A DNA stretch of 64,000 nt from the NCBI GenBank assembly GCA_023910675.1, contig JAAVWC010000001.1:62001-126000 (forward strand). Direction: 5' to 3'. Numbering within the stretch: position 1 is the stretch's first letter; each line of letters begins with the position of its first letter. The stretch comes from Gemmatimonas sp. Lineage in GTDB: Bacteria > Gemmatimonadota > Gemmatimonadetes > Gemmatimonadales > Gemmatimonadaceae. This document shows positions 55,173-64,000 of this stretch, in pieces. The notes below the pieces were generated by a model. That model ran no database searches. It saw only the letters and a list, made by a program, of their open reading frames with translations, and was not told where the DNA came from. A program made the translations under genes and the position numbers.

Positions 55173-56369
55173 TCAGGCGTTGGAGATGGACGGCGGCGTG
55201 GACGTCGCTCGCGCGTCGCGGAGCAACTCACGGGCAATGATCAGTTGCTGCACTTCAGACGCGCCTTCGTAGATGCGCAAGGCGCGGATCTCACGGTACA
55301 AGCGCTCCACGGGAACGCCTGACCTGACGCCCAGGCCGCCCCACAACTGAAGCGCCGCGTCGATCACCTCCTGGGCGCCTTCGGTGGCCACATACTTGGC
55401 CATCGCCGCTTCCCGGGTGACGGGTTCCCCTTGATCGCGCTGCCACGCCGCTCGGTACGTGAGCAGCGCCGCACTGTCGATCGTCGTGGCCATGCGGGCA
55501 AGGCTTGCTTGCGTGAGCTGCAAGTCGGCCAGTACGCCGCCAAACATCTCACGCGTGGTGGCGCGTTGGAGCGCTTCATCCAGTGCACGCCGCGCAAACC
55601 CGAGTGCGGCGGCCGCTACCGACGTGCGGAACACATCCAGCGTACGCATCGCGATCTTGAACCCCTCACCCGCCGCACCAAGGCGTTGACCAACCGACAC
55701 ACGACAATCGCGGAAGACCAGCCGAGCCAGCGGGTGGGGCGCCATCACCTCCATGCGCTCGGCAATCTCCAGTCCCGGGGTACCGGCATCGACAATGAAC
55801 GCCGAGATACCGCGGGCACCGGGGGCTTCACCGGTGCGGGCGAACACCACATAGAAGTCGGCGATTCCACCGTTGGAGATCCACGTCTTCTCGCCGTTCA
55901 GCACATAGTGCGTATCGTCCAATCGTGCTGCGCACTGCAACGCGGCCGCATCCGATCCCGAGGTGGGCTCGGAGAGGGCAAACGCAGCGATTGCCTCGCC
56001 CCTCGCCACGCGAGGCAGATATGCAGCTTGTTGCGCCGGCGTTCCCGCCAGTGAGATGGCGCCCGACCCCAGCCCCTGCATGGCAAACGCAAAGTCGGCC
56101 AGCCCATTGTGTCTGGCCAGCGTTTCGCGGGCCAGGCAGATGGCCCGTGTATCGATCACATCAGCCGCACCGCCCCACTGAGTGCCCGCCACGACGTGGG
56201 TGAGCCACCCTGCTTCGCCAAGCAGGCGCACGAGTGTACGGCAATCGCCGTCGGTATCGTCGCTATGGATATCGGCGACCTTTGCCGCCGCCCAGCGGTC
56301 GAGTGCGTGGGCAAAGGCGGCATGCGACGGCGCAAAGAACGGCCACGAGAGATAGCGCGTGTCAGCCAT
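55173..56369 (-). CDS. Acyl-CoA dehydrogenase
   Basis: 398 residues, FAD-dependent. Conserved blocks: [61 protein letters not shown], and [17 protein letters not shown], whose Glu is the catalytic base position of this family. Would dehydrogenate a CoA intermediate after ring reduction in anthranilate breakdown; the electrons go to ETF, not encoded here. Follows the enoyl-CoA hydratase gene by 6 bp and precedes the ligase by 13 bp. Confidence 0.92.
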   Translation of the reverse strand: MADTRYLSWPFFAPSHAAFAHALDRWAAAKVADIHSDDTDGDCRTLVRLLGEAGWLTHVVAGTQWGGAADVIDTRAICLARETLARHNGLADFAFAMQGLGSGAISLAGTPAQQAAYLPRVARGEAIAAFALSEPTSGSDAAALQCAARLDDTHYVLNGEKTWISNGGIADFYVVFARTGEAPGARGISAFIVDAGTPGLEIAERMEVMAPHPLARLVFRDCRVSVGQRLGAAGEGFKIAMRTLDVFRTSVAAAALGFARRALDEALQRATTREMFGGVLADLQLTQASLARMATTIDSAALLTYRAAWQRDQGEPVTREAAMAKYVATEGAQEVIDAALQLWGGLGVRSGVPVERLYREIRALRIYEGASEVQQLIIARELLRDARATSTPPSISNA

Positions 56370-56375
56370 GTCTGC

Positions 56376-57224
56376 TCATCGCCCCTGAAAGACCGGAGAC
56401 TGCTTGGCGGCAAAGGCGTGGTACGCCGCGCGGAAGTCTTCGGTGAGCATGCACAGCGCCTGCGCCTGCGCCTCGGCCTCGATGGCCTGCTCAATGGTCA
56501 TGCTCCATTCCTGATGCAGCATGGTCTTTGTGATGCCATTGGCGAAGGTAGGGCCGGAGCGGAGCTGGTAGGCCATGGCCTGTGCCTCGCGCAACAACGC
56601 GTCGGGCGCCAGCAGTCTGTTGAAGAACCCCCAGCGCTCCGCCTCCTCGCCGCTCATCGAACGCCCGGTGTATAGCAACTCGCTGGCGCGTCCCTGCCCG
56701 ATGATGCGCGGCAACAGCGCACACGCACCCATATCACAGCCGGCGAGTCCGACACGGTTGAACAGAAAGGCCGTCTTGCTGCGGGCAGTGCCATAGCGCA
56801 GATCGCTGGCCATGGACAGAATGGCCCCGGCGCCCGCGCACACGCCATCGATGGCAGCCACAATGGGCTGCGGGCAGGCGCGCAAGGCCAACACCAGATC
56901 ACCGGTGAGTCGGGTGAAGCGCAGCAGATCCGGCGCCGCGAGCGACACCAGTGGCCCGATGATCTCGTGCACGTCGCCGCCCGAACAGAAGTTGTCGCCG
57001 GCTCCCGTGAGCACGACGGCGTGCACGTCGGTGGCACTGCGCAGTGCGCGGAAGCAGTCGCGCAGTTCGGCGTAGCTTTCGAACGTGAGCGGATTCTTGC
57101 GCGCCGGCCGGTTGAGCGTCACGGTGGCGACGCCATCGTGCAGCGCCCACCCAAAATGCGTGGCGGTGTAGTCCGCCATCTGACGGGTCGTGCCTGCGTC
57201 GAGTCCTGCCAGATAGGCCGTCAT
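56376..57224 (-). CDS. Enoyl-CoA hydratase/isomerase family (crotonase)
   Basis: 282 residues. Oxyanion-hole motifs [17 protein letters not shown] and [23 protein letters not shown]; the usual catalytic Glu pair is replaced by [26 protein letters not shown], a pattern found in ring-cleaving or atypical crotonases. It may hydrate or hydrolytically open the reduced ring. The ATG overlaps the MarR-type regulator stop (ATGA at 57224); a second ATG is at 57179. Confidence 0.88.
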   Translation of the reverse strand: MTAYLAGLDAGTTRQMADYTATHFGWALHDGVATVTLNRPARKNPLTFESYAELRDCFRALRSATDVHAVVLTGAGDNFCSGGDVHEIIGPLVSLAAPDLLRFTRLTGDLVLALRACPQPIVAAIDGVCAGAGAILSMASDLRYGTARSKTAFLFNRVGLAGCDMGACALLPRIIGQGRASELLYTGRSMSGEEAERWGFFNRLLAPDALLREAQAMAYQLRSGPTFANGITKTMLHQEWSMTIEQAIEAEAQAQALCMLTEDFRAAYHAFAAKQSPVFQGR

Positions 57225-57766
57225 GACGCGCGCTCCTTGCGCGGAGTGTTCGTAGTGAGTTGCGGGGCAAGGTGCACCCGCAGCCGACCCAGCTGAGAGT
57301 AGAGCGCCTCGCGATGTGGCGCATCGAAACCATCAAGGAGTTCCGCCAGCCATCGTTCATGCTCAATGGCCATGCGCAGAAAGCGTTTGCGTCCGACGGG
57401 CGTGAGCCGCACGATGGTCGATCGCCCATCGGTGGGGTCGGGGATGCGGTGCACGAACCCGTCGGCAATGAGCTGTGTGGTCAACGCGGTCACATTCCCC
57501 CCGGTGACCATGAGATACCGCGACAGGGCATTGAGGCGCAGCCCGTGGGGATGGCGCTCGAGCTGCGCCAGATAGTCGAAACGTGGCAGCGTGGTCCCGA
57601 AGCGCTCGCGCAGACGTGTGCGGATATGCTGTTCGATTTGGGCACTGCACGACAGCAAACGCAGCCACAGCCGCACAGCGGAATGGTCGCTGGAGGTGGC
57701 GCGGGCCTCCTGCCCTATCTGCGCATCATCGACCACGTGTACGCGGGCGAACCGTGTCGTGGCCAT
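57221..57766 (-). CDS. MarR-family transcriptional regulator
   Basis: 181 residues from ATG 57766. Winged-helix core: [53 protein letters not shown]. MarR proteins in such operons bind an aryl-CoA and lift repression. It is embedded in the operon, between the SDR and hydratase genes, and is therefore autoregulated with the pathway. Overlaps the next start (ATGA) and follows the SDR stop by 2 bp. Confidence 0.88.
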   Translation of the reverse strand: MATTRFARVHVVDDAQIGQEARATSSDHSAVRLWLRLLSCSAQIEQHIRTRLRERFGTTLPRFDYLAQLERHPHGLRLNALSRYLMVTGGNVTALTTQLIADGFVHRIPDPTDGRSTIVRLTPVGRKRFLRMAIEHERWLAELLDGFDAPHREALYSQLGRLRVHLAPQLTTNTPRKERAS

Positions 57767-57768
57767 GC

Positions 57769-58527
57769 TTACATCACCTCGCCGCCGCTGATGGGTACGG
57801 CCAGGCCGGTTAGCGCCGCAGCATCGGGCGCACACAACCAGCTCACGGCTGCGGCCACGTCGGCGGGCGACACGAACCGTCCTTGCGGATTGAAGGCCGA
57901 CAACGAGGCTCGTGCTTCGTCTTCGGAGCGCCCGGTCCGAGCCATGATGTTCGCGACGCTCTCGCGCAGCATGTCGGTCTCGGTGAAGCCGGGGCATACC
58001 GCGTTGACCGTAATGCCCTTGCCCGCCACCTCGAGCGCCAGCGAGCGCGTCAACCCCAGCACCCCGTGCTTGGCAGCTGCGTACGCGGCCACATAAGGAT
58101 ACCCGCGCAGCGACGCCGTGCTGGCCACCGTCACGATCCGCCCCCATCCGGCCGACAGCATGCCCGGCAACACCGCGCGGCTGCAGTAGAAGGTGCCGGT
58201 GAGATTCACCGCAAGCATGCGCGCCCACTGCGCATCGGTCGTACGCGCCACCGGTGCGCTCTCGGCCTGCCCCGCATTGTTGACCAGCAGCTGCACTGGT
58301 GGGATCTGCGCCACGGCGTGCGCCACCTGCTCGCTGCTGGTGATGTCACACACGACCGTGCCCACCACGCCGGCACCAAGGCGCTCGGCGAGTGCCGCCA
58401 ACGAGGCCTGCGTCCGCCCGAGGAGCGTTACCGTGGCACCATCGGCAACGAGTCGTTCGGCAATCGCCGCGCCAATGCCACGCGCGGCGCCTGTGACGAG
58501 CGCGTGTTTTCCGGCAAGCGAGGTCAT
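57769..58527 (-). CDS. Short-chain dehydrogenase/reductase (3-hydroxyacyl-CoA dehydrogenase type)
   Basis: 252 residues. [15 protein letters not shown] (nucleotide binding), [11 protein letters not shown], catalytic Ser in [12 protein letters not shown] and [11 protein letters not shown] (Tyr/Lys). The C-terminal [17 protein letters not shown] is typical. In this operon it likely oxidises a hydroxyacyl-CoA, which would substitute for the missing NAD domain of the hydratase/dehydrogenase protein at 51.5-52.7 kb. Start overlaps the monooxygenase stop (ATGA). Confidence 0.88.
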   Translation of the reverse strand: MTSLAGKHALVTGAARGIGAAIAERLVADGATVTLLGRTQASLAALAERLGAGVVGTVVCDITSSEQVAHAVAQIPPVQLLVNNAGQAESAPVARTTDAQWARMLAVNLTGTFYCSRAVLPGMLSAGWGRIVTVASTASLRGYPYVAAYAAAKHGVLGLTRSLALEVAGKGITVNAVCPGFTETDMLRESVANIMARTGRSEDEARASLSAFNPQGRFVSPADVAAAVSWLCAPDAAALTGLAVPISGGEVM

Positions 58528-60914
58528 GACGCGCCCCGCACGCTGGGGAATCCGTCGGTGGATGGGGCGACCACCGGGGCTGCCGCCCTCGCGAAGCCCG
58601 CTTCCAGTTGTGCCTTGGCGGCTCGATATGGCTTGGGCCAGACCACATCCCGATAGCCGATACGCGCCGCTTCGGTGAGCGTCCACGACGGGTTGGCGAG
58701 GTGCGGCCGAGCCACGGCACACAAGTCGGCACGTCCGGCGGCAATGATGGAGTTCACGTGATCGGCTTCACTGATCGCACCGACCGCCATGGTGGCGATG
58801 CCCGCTTCCTGACGAATGCGATCCGCGAACGGCGTCTGAAACATGCGTCCATACGTGGGTTTCTCCCGCTTGCTCACCTGCCCTGACGAACAATCGATGA
58901 GGTCGGCGCCCGCGTCTTTGAAGGCACGGGCAATCTGCACCGCGTCGGCTGGCGTGATGCCTCCGTCCACCCAATCGTGTGCCGAGATACGCACCGACAT
59001 GGGCAGATGGTCCGGCCACACCGCACGCATGGCGATGAAGACCTCCAGCGGATACCGCAGCCGGTTCTCGAGCGTGCCGCCGTACTCGTCTGCACGCTGG
59101 TTGGTGAGCGGCGAGATGAAACTCGACAGCAGATAGCCGTGCGCGCAGTGAAGTTCGAGCCAGTCGAAGCCGATGGCCGCCGCACGCTGCGTGGCGGCCA
59201 CAAACTCGTCGCGCACCGTCTCCATGTCCGCATGCGTCATGGCGTGCGCGCGCGGGCTGATCCCCGGCAGATACTCTTGCGGTGACGCACTGATGACCGG
59301 CCACGCGGGGTCGGGCCCATCGGCAGGCAGCGGCTGGTCTATGCCCTCCCACGCCAGACGGGTGGAGCCCTTGGCCCCGCTGTGTCCCAGCTGCAGCGCA
59401 ATCTTCGCATCGGTGTTGAAATGCACCCACTGCACAATGCGCTGCCATGCCTGCTGCTGCTCGTCGTTCCACAGTCCAGGGCACCCCGGCGTAATGCGAG
59501 CGGTGGGGCTCGGTGCCGTCATCTCGGCGACCACCATGGCCGCACCGCCCATCGCGCGCGCGCCCACGTGCACCAAGTGGTAGTCGCCGGCAACACCGTT
59601 CACGGCGGAGTACTGCGCCATGGGCGACACCACCACGCGATTCTTGAGCGTGAGCGAGCGGACGGTATACGGCGTAAACATGGGAGGCACCGGACGGCTG
59701 GTGTCCTTCCGCATGTCTCCAAGCGTGGCCAACGGCGTGCGCGCGGCGAACCATTGCTCATAGCCTTCCAGCCATCCGCGATCACGCAGCCGCAGGTTTT
59801 CGTGACTGATGCGCTGGCTGCGCGTGAGCAGTGAATACATGAACTGCTCCGGCTCCAGCTGATCGCAGTAGCGTTCGCCGCACACTTCGAACCACTCCAT
59901 GGCATTCCATGCAGCGTTCTGAATGCGCAACGTTTCAATGCGCCGGAGCTCCTGAAACGCCGTCAGGACCGCGGGAATGTGCTCGGGTGTATCGCCATGC
60001 TTCTGGAATTGGCGCACCAGCTCAATGGCATCTTCGAGCGCCAGTTTGGTCCCGGCGCCAATGGCGAAATGGGCGGTGTGCACCGCGTCGCCCATGAGCA
60101 CGACGTGACTGCCGTGGGCGTTGCGCAACCACCAGTGCTCGCAGACGACGCGCTGAAAGTTGAGCCACGCCGACCCCCGCAGATGGCGGGCGTTGGTCAT
60201 GAGCTTCTCACCACCCAGCGAGTCGGCGAACAGCTGTTCGCAAAACGCGATGGACGTGTCCTGATCGGCGGTGTCCAGGCCGTGTGCTCGCCACACATGC
60301 TCAGGGCACTCCACGATGAACGTGGTGGTCGTGTCGTCGAACTTGTAGACGTGCGACTGAAACCAGCCGTGTTCGGTGCGCTGAAACTCGAAGGTGAATG
60401 CGTCGAACAGCTTGTGGGTCCCCAGCCAGATGAACCGATTGGGACGCACCACAATATCCGGCTTGAAGGTCTCCGCGTACGCCGTGCGGATCTTCGAGTT
60501 GATGCCGTCGCTGGCAATAATCAGGTCGGCGTCGGGGAAGTCGAGATCGGAATCGACCTCCTGCTCAAAGCGCAGTTCTACGCCGAGCGCCTCGCATCGC
60601 GCCTGCAGGATGTTGAGCAGATGCTTGCGCCCGATCCCCACAAACCCGTGGCCGCCAGACCGGATGCGCTGGCCCTTGAAGCGCAGCTCGATGTCATCCC
60701 AGTGGCTGAACGACTGCTCGATGGCCTCGCACGTGTCGAGGTCCCATTTCCGCATGTTCTCCATGGTGGCATCGGAAAACACGACCCCCCAGCCAAAGGT
60801 GTCGTAGGGCTTGTTGCGTTCGACCACCGTGACCTGATGCCGGGGGTCGAGCTTCTTCATGAGGAGGGCGAAGTAGAGGCCAGCCGGCCCGCCGCCGATA
60901 CAGACGATGCGCAT
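58524..60914 (-). CDS. Bifunctional 2-aminobenzoyl-CoA monooxygenase/reductase
   Basis: 796 residues combining two flavoenzymes. Residues 1 to about 390 are a flavin monooxygenase ([21 protein letters not shown] site, [35 protein letters not shown]). From about 410 an Old Yellow Enzyme-type barrel follows ([73 protein letters not shown]). This fusion is known from Azoarcus 2-aminobenzoyl-CoA metabolism, which hydroxylates and then reduces the ring, and from salicylyl-CoA 5-hydroxylases. With kynureninase and the ligase nearby, the aminobenzoyl role is favoured. Confidence 0.92.
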   Translation of the reverse strand: MRIVCIGGGPAGLYFALLMKKLDPRHQVTVVERNKPYDTFGWGVVFSDATMENMRKWDLDTCEAIEQSFSHWDDIELRFKGQRIRSGGHGFVGIGRKHLLNILQARCEALGVELRFEQEVDSDLDFPDADLIIASDGINSKIRTAYAETFKPDIVVRPNRFIWLGTHKLFDAFTFEFQRTEHGWFQSHVYKFDDTTTTFIVECPEHVWRAHGLDTADQDTSIAFCEQLFADSLGGEKLMTNARHLRGSAWLNFQRVVCEHWWLRNAHGSHVVLMGDAVHTAHFAIGAGTKLALEDAIELVRQFQKHGDTPEHIPAVLTAFQELRRIETLRIQNAAWNAMEWFEVCGERYCDQLEPEQFMYSLLTRSQRISHENLRLRDRGWLEGYEQWFAARTPLATLGDMRKDTSRPVPPMFTPYTVRSLTLKNRVVVSPMAQYSAVNGVAGDYHLVHVGARAMGGAAMVVAEMTAPSPTARITPGCPGLWNDEQQQAWQRIVQWVHFNTDAKIALQLGHSGAKGSTRLAWEGIDQPLPADGPDPAWPVISASPQEYLPGISPRAHAMTHADMETVRDEFVAATQRAAAIGFDWLELHCAHGYLLSSFISPLTNQRADEYGGTLENRLRYPLEVFIAMRAVWPDHLPMSVRISAHDWVDGGITPADAVQIARAFKDAGADLIDCSSGQVSKREKPTYGRMFQTPFADRIRQEAGIATMAVGAISEADHVNSIIAAGRADLCAVARPHLANPSWTLTEAARIGYRDVVWPKPYRAAKAQLEAGFARAAAPVVAPSTDGFPSVRGAS

Positions 60915-60976
60915 AAGGGGAGCATACGCCCAAGTACTTCAAACCTCAAGCAAATGCCACGCCCCCCGACCGCAGA

Positions 60977-62272
60977 TCAGGTAACGGCCTGTCGCACCTG
61001 GAACTCCGAAGCGCGCCAGCTCTCGGTCCGGAGGACGTCTTCGAGGGTGTTCACCGCCTGCACCACATCGGCAAAGCGCAGATACAGCGGCGTCAGCCCA
61101 AAGCGCATGATGTCCGGCGCCCGGAAGTCCCCAATAACGCCGCGCGCAATGAGCGCCTGCATGATCGCGTAGCCTTCCGGATGGCGAAACGACACATGAC
61201 TACCACGCGGTGCCCCCGATGGCGGTCCCACCAGCGACACGCCGTAGGCGCCACAGCGCGCAGACACGAGTTCCATGAACAGCGCCGCCAAGGCCTGCGC
61301 TTTGCGCGACACCACCTGCATATCCACCTCGAGATGGATGTCGACCCCGCTCTCGAGCGCCGCCAGCGACAGAATCGGAGGCGTGCCACACAGGAACCGC
61401 GCGATGCCCGGCGCCGGCTCGTACGCATCCACGAAGGCGAACGGACGCGCGTGCCCCATCCACCCCCCAAGCGGTGACACGAGCGTCTGGTGATGTCGCT
61501 CGGCAACAAAGAGAAACGCCGGAGCCCCTGGTCCGCCGTTGAGGAATTTGTAGCCACACCCGACGGCCAAGTCCGCGTTGCAGGGATTCAGTGCCAACGG
61601 CACCGCACCGACCGAATGGCTCAAGTCCCAAAGCACCAGCGCGCCCTTGGCGTGCGCCGCCGCCGTGAGCGCCTGCATGTCGTACACGTCGGCGGTCTTG
61701 TAGTGCACGTGCGTGAGCAGCACGAGCGCCGTGTCGTCGGTTATCTGTTGCACGAGCTGCTCGCGCTCGGCCAACTGCAGGCGGCGCCCGCCGCCGACGG
61801 TGGCCAGCGCCGTCTCCACCATGTACAGATCGGTGGGGAAGTTGCCGGGCTCCGACAACACCGTGGTGCGATGCGGCGCCGCCGCGAGCACCGCCATGAT
61901 GAGCTTCGACAGGTTCACCGACGTGGAATCAGCCACCACCACTTCGTGTGGCTGCGCGCCGACAATCCGCGCGATCTTGCCACCCACGCGCTGTGGCGCG
62001 CCAATCCAGTCGGCGCTGTTCCAGCTACGAATGAGTCCGGTGCCCCATTCCTCCTGCATGACTGCCTGCACGCGCGCCGGTGTCGCCCGAGGGAGTGCGC
62101 CGAGCGAGTTGCCGTCGAGATACGTGATGCCGTCGGGGAGGAAGAACCGTTCACGATAGCGCGCAAGCGGATCGGCCGCGTCGAGGGCAGCAACGGTCTC
62201 GAACAGCGCGGAACCGGTCGAGGGGAGGTGAGCACGTTCCAACGGAAACTCCATACCAAAAGACAACCTCAC
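60977..62272 (-). CDS. kynU: Kynureninase
   Basis: PLP enzyme cleaving kynurenine to anthranilate and alanine. About 431 residues from GTG 62272, whose GTGA overlaps the dioxygenase stop; ATG 62254 is an alternative. Motifs: YLDGNSLGALPRATPARV, VVADSTSVNLSKLIMAVLAA, LVLWDLSHSVGAVPLALN, GCGYKFLNGGPGAPAFLF (PLP lysine) and LGGWMGHARPFAF. These match bacterial KynU. The neighbouring dioxygenase feeds it once formylkynurenine has been hydrolysed; the formamidase is not in this window. Confidence 0.94.
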   Translation of the reverse strand: MRLSFGMEFPLERAHLPSTGSALFETVAALDAADPLARYRERFFLPDGITYLDGNSLGALPRATPARVQAVMQEEWGTGLIRSWNSADWIGAPQRVGGKIARIVGAQPHEVVVADSTSVNLSKLIMAVLAAAPHRTTVLSEPGNFPTDLYMVETALATVGGGRRLQLAEREQLVQQITDDTALVLLTHVHYKTADVYDMQALTAAAHAKGALVLWDLSHSVGAVPLALNPCNADLAVGCGYKFLNGGPGAPAFLFVAERHHQTLVSPLGGWMGHARPFAFVDAYEPAPGIARFLCGTPPILSLAALESGVDIHLEVDMQVVSRKAQALAALFMELVSARCGAYGVSLVGPPSGAPRGSHVSFRHPEGYAIMQALIARGVIGDFRAPDIMRFGLTPLYLRFADVVQAVNTLEDVLRTESWRASEFQVRQAVT

Positions 62273-63381
62273 ACTCGGGCATCAGTCGTGGAACGTCGCG
62301 CCCCACCAAGGAATGAATCCAGCGCGGTGCCGCCTGTTCCCTTCATATCGCGCGTCGAGCCGGAGGGCGACACGATGTAATCGTGAGCCAGCCGCATGTG
62401 CGCATCGCGGAAGTCGGCGATCGTCTGCAGCGCCGCGTTGTAGGTGGCCTGCAGCGCCGCCGTCCCTCCCTGGGCACGTTCGCGCACCTGGGTGTCCCGC
62501 TCCGCGTCTTCGACGAACGCCCGATGTCGCGGCGGCATGTATTCACGCACGGCGCGAAGGTAGCTGCCGGCGGGATCGTCGTCGTGTCGCACACGCAACG
62601 CGGCATCGAACAGCTGCAACAGCGCGCTCTGCCCCGCACTGCCGCCAAGGTACCGGCGCGGCTCGTTGGACACGCCTTCGTAGATCACGCCCGGCTGCGG
62701 CCATCCCGTGACGAACGGACGCACCCGCCGGTAGTAGGTCGCCGGGTCACACCAGGTGCGCACGTTTTCGAGCGCGGCGTGCACGGCGTCCATTCCCTGC
62801 GCGAACTGTTCGAGCAGGGCCGTCAGCTCGGCATCGCTCCCTTCTCGCGAGTGCAAGACCAGCTGGGCCACCACCGGCAACAGCGGCGCACCGGCCAACT
62901 CCACGCCCATCGACGCAATGAAGAACCAGTCTTCGTCCACCCCGCCCAGGAACTGGATCTGCGTGCGGGCATTGTCCACGGACACCGGCTCGTCGGCATT
63001 GACCAAACGCCAGTTGATCAGCGTGGTGGTGGCGTAATGCGCAATGGGCTGCCGCCCCATTCGCTCAGCGAGCGCGCAGAGCGGCACGGCGATGGCGGGC
63101 GGAATGGTGAGCTCCGGTGTGTCGCCGCTCCACACGTGCGCGTTGGCGAAGTGAGTGAGCAAGAGCAGCGCGCGTTCGCGGTCCCCCTCTGTCTGGATTT
63201 CCCCGATGTCGACGACCGGCAGCGCCCGCAGCGTCTGACGCAGCCGCCGAGCCCGGATGAGCGCCGAGAGGTTCGGGACCAGCGCGTCCCAGGCGCCATA
63301 AGCCGCCGGCAGCTGGTCGGGGATCGGGAGGGGCGGAACGAACCCGGTGATCGGGTCGACCTGATAGTGTGCGAGCGCCAT
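62269..63381 (-). CDS. Indoleamine 2,3-dioxygenase family haem dioxygenase
   Basis: 370 residues from ATG 63381; oxidises tryptophan to N-formylkynurenine. The IDO family, not the common bacterial TDO family, is indicated by DPITGFVPPLPIPDQLPAAY, IYEGVSNEPRRYLGGSAGQSAL, REYMPPRHRAFVEDAERD and KGTGGTALDSFL, all of which line up with animal IDO. The proximal haem His is in FRDAHMRLAHDY, about residue 328. First gene of the operon; a divergent fumarase lies 120 bp away. Confidence 0.9.
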   Translation of the reverse strand: MALAHYQVDPITGFVPPLPIPDQLPAAYGAWDALVPNLSALIRARRLRQTLRALPVVDIGEIQTEGDRERALLLLTHFANAHVWSGDTPELTIPPAIAVPLCALAERMGRQPIAHYATTTLINWRLVNADEPVSVDNARTQIQFLGGVDEDWFFIASMGVELAGAPLLPVVAQLVLHSREGSDAELTALLEQFAQGMDAVHAALENVRTWCDPATYYRRVRPFVTGWPQPGVIYEGVSNEPRRYLGGSAGQSALLQLFDAALRVRHDDDPAGSYLRAVREYMPPRHRAFVEDAERDTQVRERAQGGTAALQATYNAALQTIADFRDAHMRLAHDYIVSPSGSTRDMKGTGGTALDSFLGGARRSTTDARV

Positions 63382-63501
63382 CCGAAGGATTGTAGGGCGG
63401 CTGGCGCTGCGATGACATACGGTGTTTGTTCGCTTCGCCCCACGCCGGGATTTCCGGCCACCGGAGTTCACGGGGACGCGTTCACCGCTTTTCTTTCAGG
63501 G

Positions 63502-64000
63502 ATGACCACCATCACCCAAGCCGACTTCATCCAGTCCATCGCGGACGCGCTCCAGCACATCTCGTACTACCACCCGCTGGATTACCTCCAGGCGCTCGGT
63601 GACGCCTACGAGAAGGAACAGTCCCCTGCGGCGAAGGACGCCATCGCGCAGATCCTGACCAACTCGCGCATGTGCGCGGAGGGACACCGCCCCATCTGCC
63701 AGGATACGGGCAGCGTGGTGGTCTTCCTGAAGGTGGGGATGAACGTGCGGTGGGACGCGACGCTCTCCATTCAGGAGATGGTGGACGAAGGTGTCCGCCG
63801 CGCCTACCTGCTCCCCGACAACGTGCTGCGCGCCAGCATCGTCGCCGACCCCGCCTTCTCGCGCAAGAACACGCGCGACAATACGCCCGCCGTCGTGCAC
63901 GTCGAGCTCGTCCCGGGCGACAAGGTGGAAGTGAAGCTGGGCGCCAAGGGGGGCGGTTCGGAGAACAAGTCGAAGTTCGCGATGCTCAATCCGAGCGACA
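63502..64000 (+). CDS. Class I fumarate hydratase, N-terminal part (window edge)
   Basis: 166 residues visible, continuing past the window. The iron-sulfur dehydratase motif RPICQDTGSVVVFLKVG carries a cluster Cys; later KGGGSENKSKFAML is the conserved substrate-loop of the alpha part of FumA/B-type and two-subunit fumarases. Reversible hydration of fumarate to malate in the TCA cycle. ATG 63502 follows TTCAGGGA. Whether alpha and beta parts are fused cannot be seen. Confidence 0.9.
   Translation, partial: MTTITQADFIQSIADALQHISYYHPLDYLQALGDAYEKEQSPAAKDAIAQILTNSRMCAEGHRPICQDTGSVVVFLKVGMNVRWDATLSIQEMVDEGVRRAYLLPDNVLRASIVADPAFSRKNTRDNTPAVVHVELVPGDKVEVKLGAKGGGSENKSKFAMLNPSD

Noticed and set aside
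57769..58722. Longer version of the SDR gene
   Set aside because: The ATG at 58527 overlaps the upstream stop (ATGA), consistent with the rest of the operon, and the extension is a shadow of the monooxygenase gene.

Overview
The window is about 64 kb of high-GC bacterial chromosome from a didermic, aerobic, motile heterotroph. A SusC/SusD pair, many exported lipoproteins and peptidases, LPS heptose genes, IDO-type tryptophan catabolism and the general style of the proteins suggest Gemmatimonadota (Gemmatimonas-like). That assignment is inference; no rRNA or tRNA gene is visible to anchor it.

Layout. 1-8 kb: the 5' end of a c-type cytochrome lipoprotein gene, fructose-1,6-bisphosphatase, two tandem paralogous chemoreceptors, a dienelactone-hydrolase-like lipoprotein and a GT9 glycosyltransferase. 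8-11 kb: an arginine catabolic unit (Lrp-type regulator divergent from arginase and ornithine aminotransferase). 11-13 kb: an Eco29kI-like type II restriction-modification cassette placed between ornithine aminotransferase and what looks like its terminator, flanked by a perfect 21-bp direct repeat. 13-18.5 kb: a SusC-SusD-DUF4397 uptake operon. 18.6-22 kb: hldD plus a polar amino-acid ABC importer with fused binding protein and permease. 22-25 kb: glycogen synthesis (glgA, glgC). 25-33 kb: a beta-lactamase-fold hydrolase, a fasciclin protein facing a damaged sigma/anti-sigma pair, a diguanylate cyclase, an exported M24 peptidase and an unknown CxxCH protein. 33-36.7 kb: a PP-loop ATPase and MFS pair, then a 1.2-kb array of about ten 119-bp units, each with a 58-nt palindrome. 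36.7-47 kb: a PAS/cytosolic chemoreceptor pair, three genes or gene remnants with internal losses (cysM, M28 peptidase, YeeE-like), M20 and M24 peptidases, a phosphate-type porin and an OFA-type MFS. 47-51 kb: a DUF5916 outer-membrane protein and a Tat-exported FMN alpha-hydroxyacid oxidoreductase. 51.5-63.4 kb: an 11-gene leftward operon. 63.5 kb to the end: start of class I fumarase.

The large operon reads as a tryptophan to anthranilate to central metabolism route: indoleamine-2,3-dioxygenase, kynureninase, 2-aminobenzoate-CoA ligase, bifunctional 2-aminobenzoyl-CoA monooxygenase/reductase, then SDR, enoyl-CoA hydratases, acyl-CoA dehydrogenase, thioesterase and a Rid-family protein, under a MarR-type regulator encoded inside the operon. 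A kynurenine formamidase is not present.

The most unusual features are the hairpin array, the restriction cassette with overlapping tail-to-tail genes, the deletion that joins sigma region 2 in frame to an anti-sigma factor, and a recurring pattern of internal deletions in otherwise recognisable genes (sigma factor, cysM, M28 peptidase, YeeE-like, and a FadJ-like protein lacking its NAD domain). These are either real gene decay or sequence/assembly artefacts, and the raw reads would settle it.
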